Notes: a model not told the origin generated them from the letters alone. A DNA stretch of 64,000 nucleotides from Nonomuraea jabiensis (GCF_014204795.1 NZ_JACHMB010000001.1:9064501-9128500); one strand, 5' to 3'; numbered from the stretch's first letter, positions 41,922 through 50,970 are shown. Made by a program: numbers and translations.

Positions 41922-44638
41922 GCGATCCACTGCCGTACCCGGCGCGGTCCAGGCTCTCGGACTGGTGGAACGGCTTCAGGGACGGCAGGGAGGGCATCCC
42001 CGCCCGGTCTCCCGCGGCGCCGCACCGCCAGGTCACCACGCCGCACCGAAACATGCTGCTCGGCCGCGCCGGGGAGTTGTACCAGCTCGAGTACCTGAGC
42101 CTGCAGGAGCGGCTCGCGGTGACGACGTCCGCCCTGGCCAAGGCCGGGGCGGACGCCTCCGCCCGGCATGAGGCCCGCCTGCGAGGGCTGGAGGACCTGC
42201 GGGAGGCGACCGCGCCCCTCGGCGCCGAGGAGCGGGACGCCAGGCTGCTCGGCGACCGCGACCACCCGATCGGTCTGGTCAGGAAGCGCAGGCGGAATGA
42301 ACGCGAGCGGCGGATCGCCCAGGTGCGGCGGTCTCTGGCGGCGGTGGAGGAGTCGCTCGCCCGGGCCGAGCACGTCCGCGACGCTCTCACCCCGCTGCAG
42401 GAACAGCTGGTGGAGATGGCCTCCGCACGTGCCCGCCGGATTCGCGAGCACACCGAGCGGCGGATCGCCGCCTACCTGCGGCCCCTGCTGCGACGTCATC
42501 CGCACCCGGCGTGGGCGGCGGAGCGGCTCGGCGGGCCTCTGGACCTGCCGGCCTGGACGCTCGCCGAACACGAGGAGGTCCCGGTTGCCGGCCCGGAGCG
42601 GGAGGAGCCGCCCGCCGCGTACGAGATCGAGCTCCTGACACCGGAGAGCATCTTCGGCGCGCAGTGCCCTCCGCCGTTCCTGCTGCGCGAGCCCGGCTCC
42701 GCGCCCCGGCAGTTCAGGCTCGTCCAGGAGGAGGCCGGGCTCAGGCTGCGCGACTACGGGCATGGCAACGGCCCCTACATCGATGGCCGGCCGGTCAGGT
42801 CGGCGCTGCTCCACCCGGGCGATCATTTCGACTTCGGCGACCATCGCTACGTGGTCCGGGACGGCCGCCGCCACCTCGGCGTGACCCGGCTCGGGGTCCG
42901 CGACCTCATCGTGGCCGGCCTGGAGGCGGAGAGCGGCGGGCGGTACCGGCTGCGGGACATGTCGTTCGTGCAGCGTGAGGGCACCGTCCTGGCCATCGTC
43001 GGACCGTCGGGAGCGGGCAAGAGCTCCCTGTTCCACGCCCTGCTCGGCGAGCTGCCCCTCACCGCCGGCGAACTGTACTTCGAGGGGCTCGCCGTGCGGG
43101 AGCACCGCGAGCAGATCAGGGAACGGCTCGGGTTCGTGCCCCAGGAGATCGACCTGTTCGGCCAGCTCACCGTGGAACAGCTGCTCCGGTACGCATACCG
43201 GCTGCGCGGCCCCGGCACCCAGGCCGACGACCAGATCGACTATGTGTGCGGGAAACTGGAGCTGCGCGACCACCGGACACGACTCGTCAGCACGCTGTCC
43301 GGCGGCCAGCGGCGCAGGGTATCCATCGCCATGGAGCTGCTGAACGAGCCCAAACTGCTGATGCTCGACGAGCCGACCTCCGGCCTCGACCTCGGGCTGG
43401 ACCGCCAGCTCATGACGTTCCTGCGGGAGTACGCCTCGCTCGGCAACACCGTCATGATCATCACGCATGCCACCGAGCACCTGCATCTCGCCGAGCAGGC
43501 GCTCGTGGTCGTGCGGGGCGGGCGGCCGGTGTACGCCGGATCGCCCGGCGAGCTGACCAAGCGGCTGGGCGTGTCCAGCCACCCGCAGCTCATGGTGGAC
43601 CTGCAGGAGGAGGAGGGAACGGCGGGCAGGGCGACCGAGCTCGCCGAGGAGTACGCCCGGCTCGACTCCGGGGCCGAGGCGCGGGCCGCCGCGGAGCATG
43701 TCCGCGTGACCCGGCCCGAGACGGCCGCCCGCGACCTCGTGCGCCGCGGCAAAGCCAGGCTGCTGCGGCGCCAGCTGCACGTTCTCCTCCGCCGCCAGAT
43801 CCACCTGGTGCTCACCCGCGGCGTGACCAAGGACCGATGCTCCCCGCTGGACACCTGTCGCGCCGTCATCCTCGCGAGCCTGCCGCTGCTCATCGCCGCG
43901 CTGTCCGCCGTCCTGGCGGCCATGGTGACGGGGCCCGACGGGCTGGGACGCGGCCCTTCCCCGGACGGTGCCACGGCCCTGACGCTACTGACCACCCTCG
44001 CGGTCCTGAGCGGGCAGGCGCTCAGCTACGGGGACATCGTCGGCGAATACCGCATCATCCAGCGCGAACACCGGACCGGAGTTCTCCTGCCCGCTGTCGT
44101 CCTGGCCAAATGGCTGGTCTTCGCCGTGGTCGCGCTGCTCCAGGGCCTGCTCATGACCGGCGTCTTCCTCGCCGTGCGGCCGGGCCCGCCGGCCGGGCTC
44201 GTGCTCTGGCCGTGGCTGGAACTGGCCGCCGGACTCTGCGGCCTGACCGTCGCCTCGATGTCACTGGGGCTCGTCATCTCCGCCATCGTGCGCAAGCTCG
44301 AACAGGCCGTGGCCCTCGTCACGGCCACGTCGGTGGCACAGATCGCGCTGAACGGACTCACCGCCGACCTGTCGGGCAACGTCCTGCTCAACGCCCTGGC
44401 CTCCCCCTTGCCGAACCGTTGGGGAGTGGCCGCCACCGCCTCGGCGTCGAATCTGCGGGGGAACTCCCCGCAGCCCGTAGCCGACGCGTTGTGGCGGCAC
44501 ACGCCCGGCCAATGGCTGTTCGCCCTCGCCGTTGTGGCCGCGTTGTCCCTGGTCTATCTGATCGCGACCGGCGTGGCACTCAAGTTCAGGTTGGAGCCAC
44601 GATCCCCGGATCGGGGCGAGCGGAAGGCAACATCATGA
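41918..44638 (+). CDS. FHA-like/ABCG-type ATPase-permease fusion (envelope operon gene 4)
   Basis: A 906-aa protein from ATG 41918, which overlaps the previous stop (GTG 41909 is possible). Residues ~45-185 are a long charged helical region. Residues ~235-305 resemble the second half of an FHA domain (DYGHGNGPYIDGRPV, LHPGDHFDFGDHRYVV), but the N-terminal RXS/H phosphothreonine-binding residues are not evident. Then come an ABC ATPase (Walker A GPSGAGKSS ~365, LSGGQRRRVS ~460, LLMLDEPTSGLD) and six or so membrane helices from ~650 of the ABC2/ABCG type. Mycobacterial Rv1747 has FHA domains and the same ABC order. Direction is probably export; the substrate is unknown. Confidence 0.85.
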   Translation: MSDPLPYPARSRLSDWWNGFRDGREGIPARSPAAPHRQVTTPHRNMLLGRAGELYQLEYLSLQERLAVTTSALAKAGADASARHEARLRGLEDLREATAPLGAEERDARLLGDRDHPIGLVRKRRRNERERRIAQVRRSLAAVEESLARAEHVRDALTPLQEQLVEMASARARRIREHTERRIAAYLRPLLRRHPHPAWAAERLGGPLDLPAWTLAEHEEVPVAGPEREEPPAAYEIELLTPESIFGAQCPPPFLLREPGSAPRQFRLVQEEAGLRLRDYGHGNGPYIDGRPVRSALLHPGDHFDFGDHRYVVRDGRRHLGVTRLGVRDLIVAGLEAESGGRYRLRDMSFVQREGTVLAIVGPSGAGKSSLFHALLGELPLTAGELYFEGLAVREHREQIRERLGFVPQEIDLFGQLTVEQLLRYAYRLRGPGTQADDQIDYVCGKLELRDHRTRLVSTLSGGQRRRVSIAMELLNEPKLLMLDEPTSGLDLGLDRQLMTFLREYASLGNTVMIITHATEHLHLAEQALVVVRGGRPVYAGSPGELTKRLGVSSHPQLMVDLQEEEGTAGRATELAEEYARLDSGAEARAAAEHVRVTRPETAARDLVRRGKARLLRRQLHVLLRRQIHLVLTRGVTKDRCSPLDTCRAVILASLPLLIAALSAVLAAMVTGPDGLGRGPSPDGATALTLLTTLAVLSGQALSYGDIVGEYRIIQREHRTGVLLPAVVLAKWLVFAVVALLQGLLMTGVFLAVRPGPPAGLVLWPWLELAAGLCGLTVASMSLGLVISAIVRKLEQAVALVTATSVAQIALNGLTADLSGNVLLNALASPLPNRWGVAATASASNLRGNSPQPVADALWRHTPGQWLFALAVVAALSLVYLIATGVALKFRLEPRSPDRGERKATS

Positions 44639-45306
44639 TCGTGTCCTTGGGCGCCGCCGCCATCGGCGTCGTGGCGGGCGTACTCCTCAACGTCTACGCG
44701 ACGCTCCTCATCGAACGCGTCCCGGCCTTCGGCCGGCTCAGGAAGACACACTTCGTGATCTTCAGCGTCGTCCTGTTCGCGCTGGCGCTCTCGCAGACGC
44801 TGCTGCCGCTTGTCCTCGGGAGCCCTGACCCTGCCTCCCCCCGGCCTCAGGCGACGTTGGGGGCACATCCCACGGTGCTGCTCTCGAAGGACGCCTTCAA
44901 CCTGGGGCCTCCTTCCGCGTACCCGAGGGAGGAGACGGACAAGATCGACCTGGACACCGGGGAGCGCGGTTATGGCAAGATCGTCGAGGAGACGGGTATG
45001 GACCTCCAGCCGGACAGGGGCCGACGCACCGACGTCATCATCGAGGAGACCGAGATTCACGCGTTCAGCGAGAGCAGCCGATCTCTGGTCGTGCTCGACC
45101 GGGCCGAACAGGCCGGCTATAACGCGTGCGCGGCCGCGCTGGTGGACGATGCGCGCCGGGTCGGACGCATCGCCCTCAGAGACTTCGTCACCGGTTCCCG
45201 GCTGTGCGTGAAGACCGACGAGGAACGCATCGCCCTCGTAAGCGTGCTCGGCGTCTCCGAAGGCCCCGTTCTGACGATCAGCTATGTAACGTGGGAAACC
45301 CATTGA
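44635..45306 (+). CDS. Membrane-anchored protein (envelope operon gene 5)
   Basis: A 223-aa protein with two N-terminal hydrophobic segments (residues ~2-26 and 38-62) joined by RVPAFGRLRKTHF, then a ~150-residue hydrophilic domain of mixed alpha/beta character (EETDKIDLDTGERGYGKIVE, RSLVVLDRAEQAGYNACAAA, VLTISYVTWETH). No family is recognised. The ATG overlaps the exporter stop (ATGA). With both segments spanning the membrane, both termini would be on the same side; by charge the C-terminal domain is probably cytoplasmic, but this is weak. Confidence 0.7.
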   Translation: MIVSLGAAAIGVVAGVLLNVYATLLIERVPAFGRLRKTHFVIFSVVLFALALSQTLLPLVLGSPDPASPRPQATLGAHPTVLLSKDAFNLGPPSAYPREETDKIDLDTGERGYGKIVEETGMDLQPDRGRRTDVIIEETEIHAFSESSRSLVVLDRAEQAGYNACAAALVDDARRVGRIALRDFVTGSRLCVKTDEERIALVSVLGVSEGPVLTISYVTWETH

Positions 45307-45339
45307 GGACGATCCGGCGCGACGCCGTCGTGCCATGAG

Positions 45340-45770
45340 GCTCTGCTGCAGGACCGTCAAGGAGCCGGCAAGGCCAGCCAGCGGTGCTGGGTGATCGGCG
45401 CCGAATACCCGCTCGATGGTCGGCAGCAGAGCGGTGAGCTGTTCCCGCGCGCCGGCCATGTCCCCGGCCTGGCCGGTCGACTGAGCCAGAGCGTGCCGGG
45501 CGATGCGCGTGTCGGGGTGTTCGGGCCGAGCACTCGCTCCCTGAGCAGGGTGGCCAGCTGTCCGCGGGCGCCAGCGGCGTCCCCCGCCTGCCCGGTCCAT
45601 AGGCGAGGTTGTGCCGGACCCTGAGAGTGTCAGGATGTTCGGGGCCGAGGACACGTTCGCGGATGGGAGGCAGGGCGGCGAGCTGCTCACGGGCACCGAT
45701 CGCGTCTCCTGCCCGCTCGCGCCCAAGTACGGCCACCAGCCTGTACCGCTTCAAAGTTATCGCAGGGCGC
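45340..45770 (-). pseudogene. Tetratricopeptide repeat remnant
   Basis: Minus-strand pieces in two frames show ~42-residue TPR units: RERVLGPEHPDTLRVRHNLAY, then after a shift PEHPDTRIARHALAQ, AGDMAGAREQLTALLPTIE and VFGADHP. This resembles the C-terminal repeat array of actinobacterial NB-ARC/TPR proteins. Frameshifts and missing N-terminal domains mark it as decayed. Confidence 0.75.
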
Positions 45771-45814
45771 TTGAACTGCGGATCGACCTGATGCGGCGAT
45801 ACCGGCAAGATCAA

Positions 45815-46080
45815 TTCTTGTGTCTCTCCCTCTCCTGTATCTGATCGCGCTTCGGGGGTTCGGCTGGCTGGTGCTGCTGGGCCGAAGTGAGGCTTCCAAG
45901 AACGCCGAAATCATGGTGCTCCGTCATGAGGTGGCGGTGCTGCGGCGTCAGGTTGCCGGCCGAAGCCGGACTGGGCCGATCGGGCGGTCCTGGCCGCGCT
46001 GGTGCGGCTCCTGCCACCCGGGCTGCGGATTCACCGGCTGGTCACGCCGGGAACCCCGCTGGCCTGGCACCGACGCCTGC
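45815..46080 (+). pseudogene. Transposase N-terminal fragment (integrase-core family)
   Basis: LYLIALRGFGWLVLLGRSEA and NAEIMVLRHEVAVLRRQVA are the usual N-terminus of actinobacterial integrase-core transposases, and correspond to NKEIEILALPHQLMVLQRQVA-like text of the 49-kb copy. The frame shifts after RRQVA (PPGLRIHRLVTPGTPLAWHR lies in another frame) and the gene ends at the 12-bp repeat array, so the catalytic DDE core is missing. Confidence 0.75.
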
Positions 46081-46118
46081 TCCGACGCCTGCTCCGACGC
46101 CTGCTCCGACGCCTGCTC
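46071..46118 (+). repeat. 12-bp tandem repeat, four copies
   Basis: CGACGCCTGCTC occurs four times head to tail with no mismatch, followed by CGACC. It lies exactly where the transposase fragment stops and the resolvase fragment begins, suggesting slippage at a rearrangement junction. In one frame it encodes RRLL repeated. Confidence 0.9.
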
Positions 46119-46175
46119 CGACCCCGATGGACGTATCCGAACCGGCTCGGCCGCCGGAGAGCAAGCAGGCGCCCC

Positions 46176-46500
46176 GGCGACACCCTCGTGGTGCCCTTGC
46201 TGGACCGGCTGGGCCGCTCCCTGCAGGACCTCATCGCCATCGTGGCCGGGCTGCGCAAGCGCGGCGTCGGCTCCCGCTCCTTGCACGAGGCGCTGGACAC
46301 CACCGCCGCCGGCGGTCGGCTTGTCTTCCATGTCTTCGCCGCGCTCGCCGAGTTCATCCGTGAGCTCATCGTGGAAGGCACCCACGAGGGACTGGCCGCC
46401 GCCCGCGCCCGCGGCCAGCGCCTCGGACGCCCGCCGGCGATGACACCCGAGCAGATCCGGCACGCCCGCGACCTGCTCACAGCTCGCAGCAGCCATCCAA
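46176..46500 (+). pseudogene. Serine resolvase/invertase fragment
   Basis: GDTLVVPLLDRLGRSLQDL, GVGSRSLHEALDTTAAGGRL, FHVFAALAEFIRELI and AAARARGQRLGRPPAMTPEQI are the middle and C-terminal parts of a Tn3-type serine resolvase. The first ~50 residues with the catalytic Ser are missing, and the helix-turn-helix is cut short. It sits next to a Tn3 transposase fragment, so both probably come from one element. Confidence 0.85.
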
Positions 46501-46549
46501 CCGGAAGAGCACCTGCCCTGACCCATCTGTTTCACTCGACGACTCGACA

Positions 46550-47078
46550 GCCCCGAACATCTGGCCAAGTGGCTGGACGACGTACCCGCCGAAGAGCTTC
46601 CTGCGGTGCAGGAGTGCCTGATGGCCCAGGCCGGTCGAGATCCAACTTACGAAGCCTCCATTACCGCGGGTCAGACGCTACTTCGGGGGAAATTTCTCCA
46701 TTGCTACCGGGACCCGTTAAGCGATGAAGAGGCGGCCGCGTACGGCCGCTACGTAGGGGCACCGACGCGGGCCGAGCTGGAGAAGATGATCTTCCTCGAC
46801 GACGCGGACCGGAAGCTGATCGGGCGCCGCCGTGGCGATCAGCACCGGCTCGGGTTCGCCCTGCAACTGACCACAGCCCGGTTCGTGGGCCGGTTCCTGC
46901 GCGACCCGCTGGAGGTCCCGGCCGAGGTGATCGACTACCTGGCCGGTCAGCTCAGCGTGGCCGACGTCTCGCAGATCAAACAGTACACCGAGCGGCGCCA
47001 AACACAGTTCGACCACCAGGACGAGATCAAGAAGGCGTACGGGCTGCGGGAGTTCTCCGCGGTCGAGAACGCCGCCCT
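46550..47078 (+). pseudogene. Tn3-family transposase N-terminal fragment (DUF4158)
   Basis: RDPLSDEEAAAYGRY, LEKMIFLDDADRKLI, RLGFALQLTTARFVGRFLRD and VADVSQIKQYTERRQTQFDH are the N-terminal DUF4158 region of Tn3 transposases. The frame leaves the family at ~47075, and the large catalytic part is absent. The ~50 codons before it (SPEHLAKWLDDVPAEELPAV) are open but not recognised. Confidence 0.85.
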
Positions 47079-47141
47079 CGACCTTGAGCCAGTCTGGCAT
47101 CGGATTGGCTCAAGTTTGGGTGGTGGGCGGCACTTCCTCGG

Positions 47142-47423
47142 TCAAGAGCGAAAGAACCCTGTGAGCACGGGGCCGAGGACCTTGGCGTTGACTATGTGCT
47201 CGCGCACGTCGAGAGTCCGGCGCTCGGCGTGGGGCAGGCACGCGGCGATCGCATCGGCGGCCTGGCCGAAGAAGCCACCCGGAAGACCTGCCATATGCGG
47301 GTCGACGCCCGCTCCGGTGGTCACCAGTACCGGCTGATCGATCGTGGACAGTCGCGTGGCGGGTGGAGACCCCTCTCCCAGGCATGTACTCGCCTGCTGG
47401 CTCTTCGCTTTGGAGCGGAGCAA
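47142..47423 (-). pseudogene. Alpha/beta-hydrolase C-terminal fragment
   Basis: LSTIDQPVLVTTGAG, FFGQAADAIAACLPHAERRT and REHIVNAKVLGPVLTGFF match the last ~65 residues of alpha/beta hydrolases, including the His-containing loop. The nucleophile-bearing N-terminal two-thirds is absent. A short open frame from 47423 exists but its start is not credible. Confidence 0.6.
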
Positions 47424-47608
47424 GCTACAGCCCAGACACCTTCAGGTTCATCCTCGTTCGTCTGATCAGGCGTACCGTGAGACCTGCGGTTTCAGTCAAA
47501 TTTCAGCGGTAATTCAGGGCCGTGCGAGAACCTGACTTCAGGAAGTCAAAAGCTCTTCCGCCGCCGAGTTAGGGCGACGCGGCTAACTCCTGTCTCCTCG
47601 GAGAGATC

Positions 47609-47971
47609 TTGCGCATTCGGATAAGCAAGCCCATCGCAATCAGTGGTGCGATCCTCGCCGTTACCGCGGGCATTGTGACAGCTGGCGGAGCTCCTGCCGC
47701 TGCAGTCGTCGGCGGAGCTCCTGCCGCCGCAGCCGTCGACGGCAGCTGCAAGGATGGTGGGAAAGTGCGACCAGTCGCGCGATTCGTCCCCGACCTTCTC
47801 TATAGGTGTCAGGGAGGGGAAGGACTCGATGTCATCTGCTGGAAGCCGGGCGAACTGAGCGGCAGCGGATCCAACGTCTGGTATCGGGTAGTGGTGGTCA
47901 AAGTCCTGGTCCCGACCGGTTGGATTCACGAATCTCAGACCAATGGCGTCAAGGGCGCACGCCTCTGCTAG
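47609..47971 (+). CDS. Small secreted protein with SH3-like domain
   Basis: A 120-aa protein with a Sec-type signal (RIRISK, then a long Ala/Val-rich segment) followed by ~75 residues with four cysteines. YRCQGG, VICWKPGE, NVWYRV and GWIHESQTNG fit the spacing of secreted bacterial SH3-like domains. The start is TTG 47609 with GGAGAGA just upstream. There is an alanine-rich duplication near the signal cleavage region (GGAPAAA twice). No partner is evident; it lies in a transposon-rich stretch. Confidence 0.65.
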   Translation: MRIRISKPIAISGAILAVTAGIVTAGGAPAAAVVGGAPAAAAVDGSCKDGGKVRPVARFVPDLLYRCQGGEGLDVICWKPGELSGSGSNVWYRVVVVKVLVPTGWIHESQTNGVKGARLC

Positions 47972-48043
47972 ATCATGTCTGGTACCCCCTCCTCATTCCT
48001 CTGCCGAATGCCGTGAACCGGCACATCCTCGATCAGGGACTCG

Positions 48044-48367
48044 ATGAACAGAAAACTTGCCGCATTCGTTTCCGCCCTTCTGATCAGCTTTAGTGTTGGC
48101 TTCGCCGCTCCTTCCGCGTCGGCGACCGTCCTGCACGATACGACGATCGCGAGCGCTGTAGCGAGCCCACCCCTCAAGACATGCGACATCAGCGCCAACC
48201 TCAACACGACAGCGACCGTTTACATCTCGGCATGTCGCAAGGCGGGTATCCGTAAGGTATTCCCCGGTCAATACCTGAACGTAGTCATCGGCAAGATCAA
48301 AGAAGACCGGACCGCCGCAGGCAAGAGGGCCTGGAAGCTTCTCAACGAGCAACGATGGAGAAAGTGA
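48044..48367 (+). CDS. Small secreted protein of unknown function
   Basis: A 107-aa protein with a clear signal peptide (MNRKLAAFVSALLISFSVGF, cleavage near PSASA). The mature ~80 residues hold two Cys (CDISAN and SACRKAG) that could form a disulphide, and end in a basic tail (LLNEQRWRK). No family is recognised. A 14-bp-stem terminator follows 43 bp later, supporting a real transcription unit. Confidence 0.65.
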   Translation: MNRKLAAFVSALLISFSVGFAAPSASATVLHDTTIASAVASPPLKTCDISANLNTTATVYISACRKAGIRKVFPGQYLNVVIGKIKEDRTAAGKRAWKLLNEQRWRK

Positions 48368-48409
48368 CGGGTCGGATTCAGTGCTGGGCAATGCCGGCGC
48401 CAGTACGGA

Positions 48410-48442
48410 GTGCCGTGCTCCCTCGCGAAGGGAGCACGGCAC
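48410..48442. terminator. Terminator hairpin after the small secreted gene
   Basis: A perfect 14-bp stem (GTGCCGTGCTCCCT) with a CGCGA loop lies 43 bp after the 48044-48367 gene. Confidence 0.75.
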
Positions 48443-48474
48443 GTTCGGTGCTCCACACGGCAGGGCCTTCGACG

Positions 48475-48597
48475 ATGGAGGGTGATCCCCCGGACGAAAG
48501 CGACTTCGACGACTTCCTGTGCGCCTACGCCAACAACGGCCACACCGTGATGACCGAAGAGGGCGCCGCCTGGCTCCTGGACCGCTTGCCCGACTAG
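48475..48597 (+). CDS. Possible 40-aa acidic small protein
   Basis: ATG 48475 opens a 40-codon frame (MEGDPPDESDFDDFLCAYAN...WLLDRLPD) located between two terminator hairpins. The longer frame from 48355 would run through the first hairpin and is not credible. No ribosome site is obvious and no family is recognised. Confidence 0.35.
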   Translation: MEGDPPDESDFDDFLCAYANNGHTVMTEEGAAWLLDRLPD

Positions 48598-48620
48598 AAC
48601 GCATCCACCGCTGCCATCAC

Positions 48621-48659
48621 GAGCGGCCCCGCATCCGCGACCGCGGCGCGGGGCCGCTC
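48621..48659 (+). terminator. Terminator hairpin with short T-rich tail
   Basis: A 12-bp perfect stem (GAGCGGCCCCGC) with a 15-base loop is followed by TTTGTCT. It ends the small-ORF unit. Confidence 0.7.
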
Positions 48660-49018
48660 TTTGTCTCCACACGGGTAGGGGCCCCTACGATGATGCGGGG
48701 TCTGGCCACGCTGAGGCTGCTGGCGGGTCTGCGTGAGGGCCGGAAATATGTCGAGTCGTTTTGGACGCCTTGTGTCCTGCGAAAGAATGTCCTATTTGTA
48801 CCGCTTTGGGTGCCGCGCTGACCGCAGGCTTCGCCTGGTTCCAACTGCTGATGACAGGCAACTACCTCGGGGTCGCCAGCAGACTGGTCGACAAGGTGCT
48901 GTACGCCGACCACGCTGCGGGTGCCGAAAATTCCTCCGTGCAGATGGTAGGCCCGATGGGTGCGCATGCACGTCAAATCGGAGGTGTGGGCTGTACCGAA
49001 ACGGCATGAGGATCTCTC
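48660..49018. other. Intergenic stretch before the transposase remnant
   Basis: About 360 bp with one open frame (48761-49009) that contains CPAKECPICTALGAALTAGF and a single hydrophobic stretch. It has no ribosome site or family match, and no call is made. Confidence 0.4.
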
Positions 49019-50064
49019 GTGCTGCTGCGCCTGGCCTGCCTCGCCGTAACGAGCACCTTCTCGTTCATGCGCCTGCTACCGATGACCGATCGCGATAAAG
49101 AGATCGAGATCCTGGCCCTCCCGCATCAACTGATGGTCTTACAGCGGCAGGTGGCCAAGCCCATGTTCACTCCGGCGGACCGATTCCTGCTCTCAGGGCT
49201 GCTCCACCATCTACCCATGGACAAGCTGCGGCGGCTGGTGCTGCTGGTCCGCCCGGACACTCTCATGCGCTGGCATCGCGACCTGCTCAGGCGCCGTCAC
49301 GCGGCGGCCAGGACGCCCGCGCACCGTCCGATCCATCCGCACCCTGGTGCTGCGCCTTGCACGGGAAAACTCCTCCTGGGGCTACCGGCGTATCCATGGC
49401 GAACTGGCCGCACTCGGTATCAAGATCGCCGCCTCCTCCATGTGAGAGATCTTGAAAGAGCACGGCATCGCTCCGTCCCCGCAACGCTCCCACACCGGTT
49501 GGGCCGACTTCCTGCGAGACCAAGCCGGCGCACTCCTGACATGTGACTTCTTCGAGGTCCGCACCCTGACCGGGGCGCGGCTCCACGTCTTGGCCGTCAT
49601 CGAGCACGCCACCCGCCACATCCACATCCTCGGCGCCACCGCCCACCCCACCGGCCAATGGGTCACCCAACTCGTCCGCAACCTCCTCATGGACCTACAC
49701 GAGGTGGGCACCACCCAAATTCGCCGCGGCCTTCGACGCCGTACTGACCGACGCCGCAGTACAGGTCGTCACCACAGGCATCCGCATTCCGCGCATGAAC
49801 TCCATCATGGAGCGCTGGATCCAGACCTGCCGCCGCGAACTGCTGGACCGCACACTGATCTGGAACCAGCCTCATCTACTCCACGCGCTGCGAGAGTTCG
49901 AGACGTTCTATAACGAACATCGACCACATCGAACGCTCAGACAGGCAGCGCCCCTCCGGCCGCTGCCCGAGCCGAGCACTATCCCGACCGAGACCACCCG
50001 CATCGATATCCGCCGACACGATCGACTTGGCGGCGTCCTCAGGGAGTACGCGCATGCGGCTTGA
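49019..50064 (+). pseudogene. Decayed integrase-core transposase
   Basis: The full length of a DDE/integrase-core transposase can be traced through several frame changes: LRLACLAVTSTFSFMRLL and HQLMVLQRQVA (N-terminus), LHVLAVIEHATRHIHILGA (first catalytic region), IPRMNSIMERWIQTCRRELL (last catalytic Glu region) and TFYNEHRPHRTLRQAAPLRP to TRIDIRRHDRLGG (C-terminus). The segment with the second catalytic Asp is deleted around 49715. It is inactive. No terminal inverted repeats were found by eye. Confidence 0.85.
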
Positions 50065-50239
50065 CCTGGACGGATGAATAATCGGCACCCGCAGGGTCAG
50101 TCGAGCTGAGCACAGACCCCGACCTACGGGGCAGTCCCTAAGGAGGACGTGCGCTACCTCGGCGACATCATGACCCGCGTGCGCGACCACATGCGCGCAG
50201 CCGCCCCGCTCGGCGGCCTCGCGCAAGCGCCGTACCCGG

Positions 50240-50959
50240 TCAGAGACCTAGCACGGCCTCGAGGTCGTCGATGGCCGCCAGGGGCTGGGCGAGCTGCTCG
50301 CGTTCTGCCTCGGTCAGGGTGAGGGCGCGCGCCCGGGCCAGGGCGTGCCCGGCGGCGGCGTGGTCCTTGGCGCGGACGGCGAGCTCGGCCCGGTAGACCA
50401 GCGCCTCCAGCAGCTCGGCCGCCGACGCGGTGTCCTTGTCCCGCTCCAGGGCGCCGTCCAGGATCTCGGCCGCCCGCTCGTGCTTGCCGTGGGAGTCGCC
50501 CATCACGACCGCCCGGTTCAGCGAGGCGGTGAGCCTGCTCGTGGCCTCCTCCTTCTCCGGCAGGGGGCGGGCGGCCATGAAGCGGATCCAGTTGCCGCCG
50601 GGGTCGATGACAGCGAAGCCGGAGTGGTTGCCGTCGTTCTTCCGCCTGCGCGGCCGGGTCATCCGGGGGATGCCGGAGACCAGGAGCTTGCCGTTCGCCG
50701 CGCGCATGCCCGCGGCGAACGCCTCGAACAGCTCTCCGGTGTCCGGCACGACGATCACGCAGGTCCCGTAGGAGTCTTCGGGCTTGAACGCCTCCGGCAT
50801 GCCGAAGAAGCCCAGCTGGAGATCCTCGCGCTTGAGCAACACGTACGGGTTCGGCCGAACCTGGTAGTAGATCCGGTGGAAGCCGAGCATCGTGTAGAAG
50901 TCGACCATCTCGTCGATGGAGCGGCAGGGGAGCAGCGGTATGGCGATCTCGTTGGCCAT
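50240..50959 (-). CDS. VOC-family protein with C-terminal helical (TPR-like) extension
   Basis: A 239-aa protein. Residues 1-135 are a vicinal-oxygen-chelate/bleomycin-resistance fold (IPLLPCRSIDEMVDFYTMLG, NDGNHSGFAVIDPGGNWIRF). The C-terminal ~100 residues are helical and TPR-like (RAAEILDGALERDKDTASAA, GHALARARALTLTEAEREQL). The ATG has AGGAG upstream. It follows the PadR gene by 11 bp in the same direction, so it is probably the PadR-controlled effector, e.g. a ligand-sequestering or detoxifying protein. Confidence 0.82.
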   Translation of the reverse strand: MANEIAIPLLPCRSIDEMVDFYTMLGFHRIYYQVRPNPYVLLKREDLQLGFFGMPEAFKPEDSYGTCVIVVPDTGELFEAFAAGMRAANGKLLVSGIPRMTRPRRRKNDGNHSGFAVIDPGGNWIRFMAARPLPEKEEATSRLTASLNRAVVMGDSHGKHERAAEILDGALERDKDTASAAELLEALVYRAELAVRAKDHAAAGHALARARALTLTEAEREQLAQPLAAIDDLEAVLGL

Positions 50960-50970
50960 CGGGGGAACTC

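Noticed and set aside
46071..46118. Short direct repeats resembling a CRISPR array
   Set aside because: The 12-bp units are contiguous with no spacers and no cas genes are nearby; it is a simple tandem repeat.
48355..48597. 80-codon open frame starting inside the end of the small secreted gene
   Set aside because: Its first half runs through a strong terminator hairpin; only the last 40 codons were kept, at low confidence.
50065..50239. Fragment VRYLGDIMTRVRDHMRAAAP on the plus strand
   Set aside because: It may be the tail of another broken gene, but no family could be recognised and there is no start.
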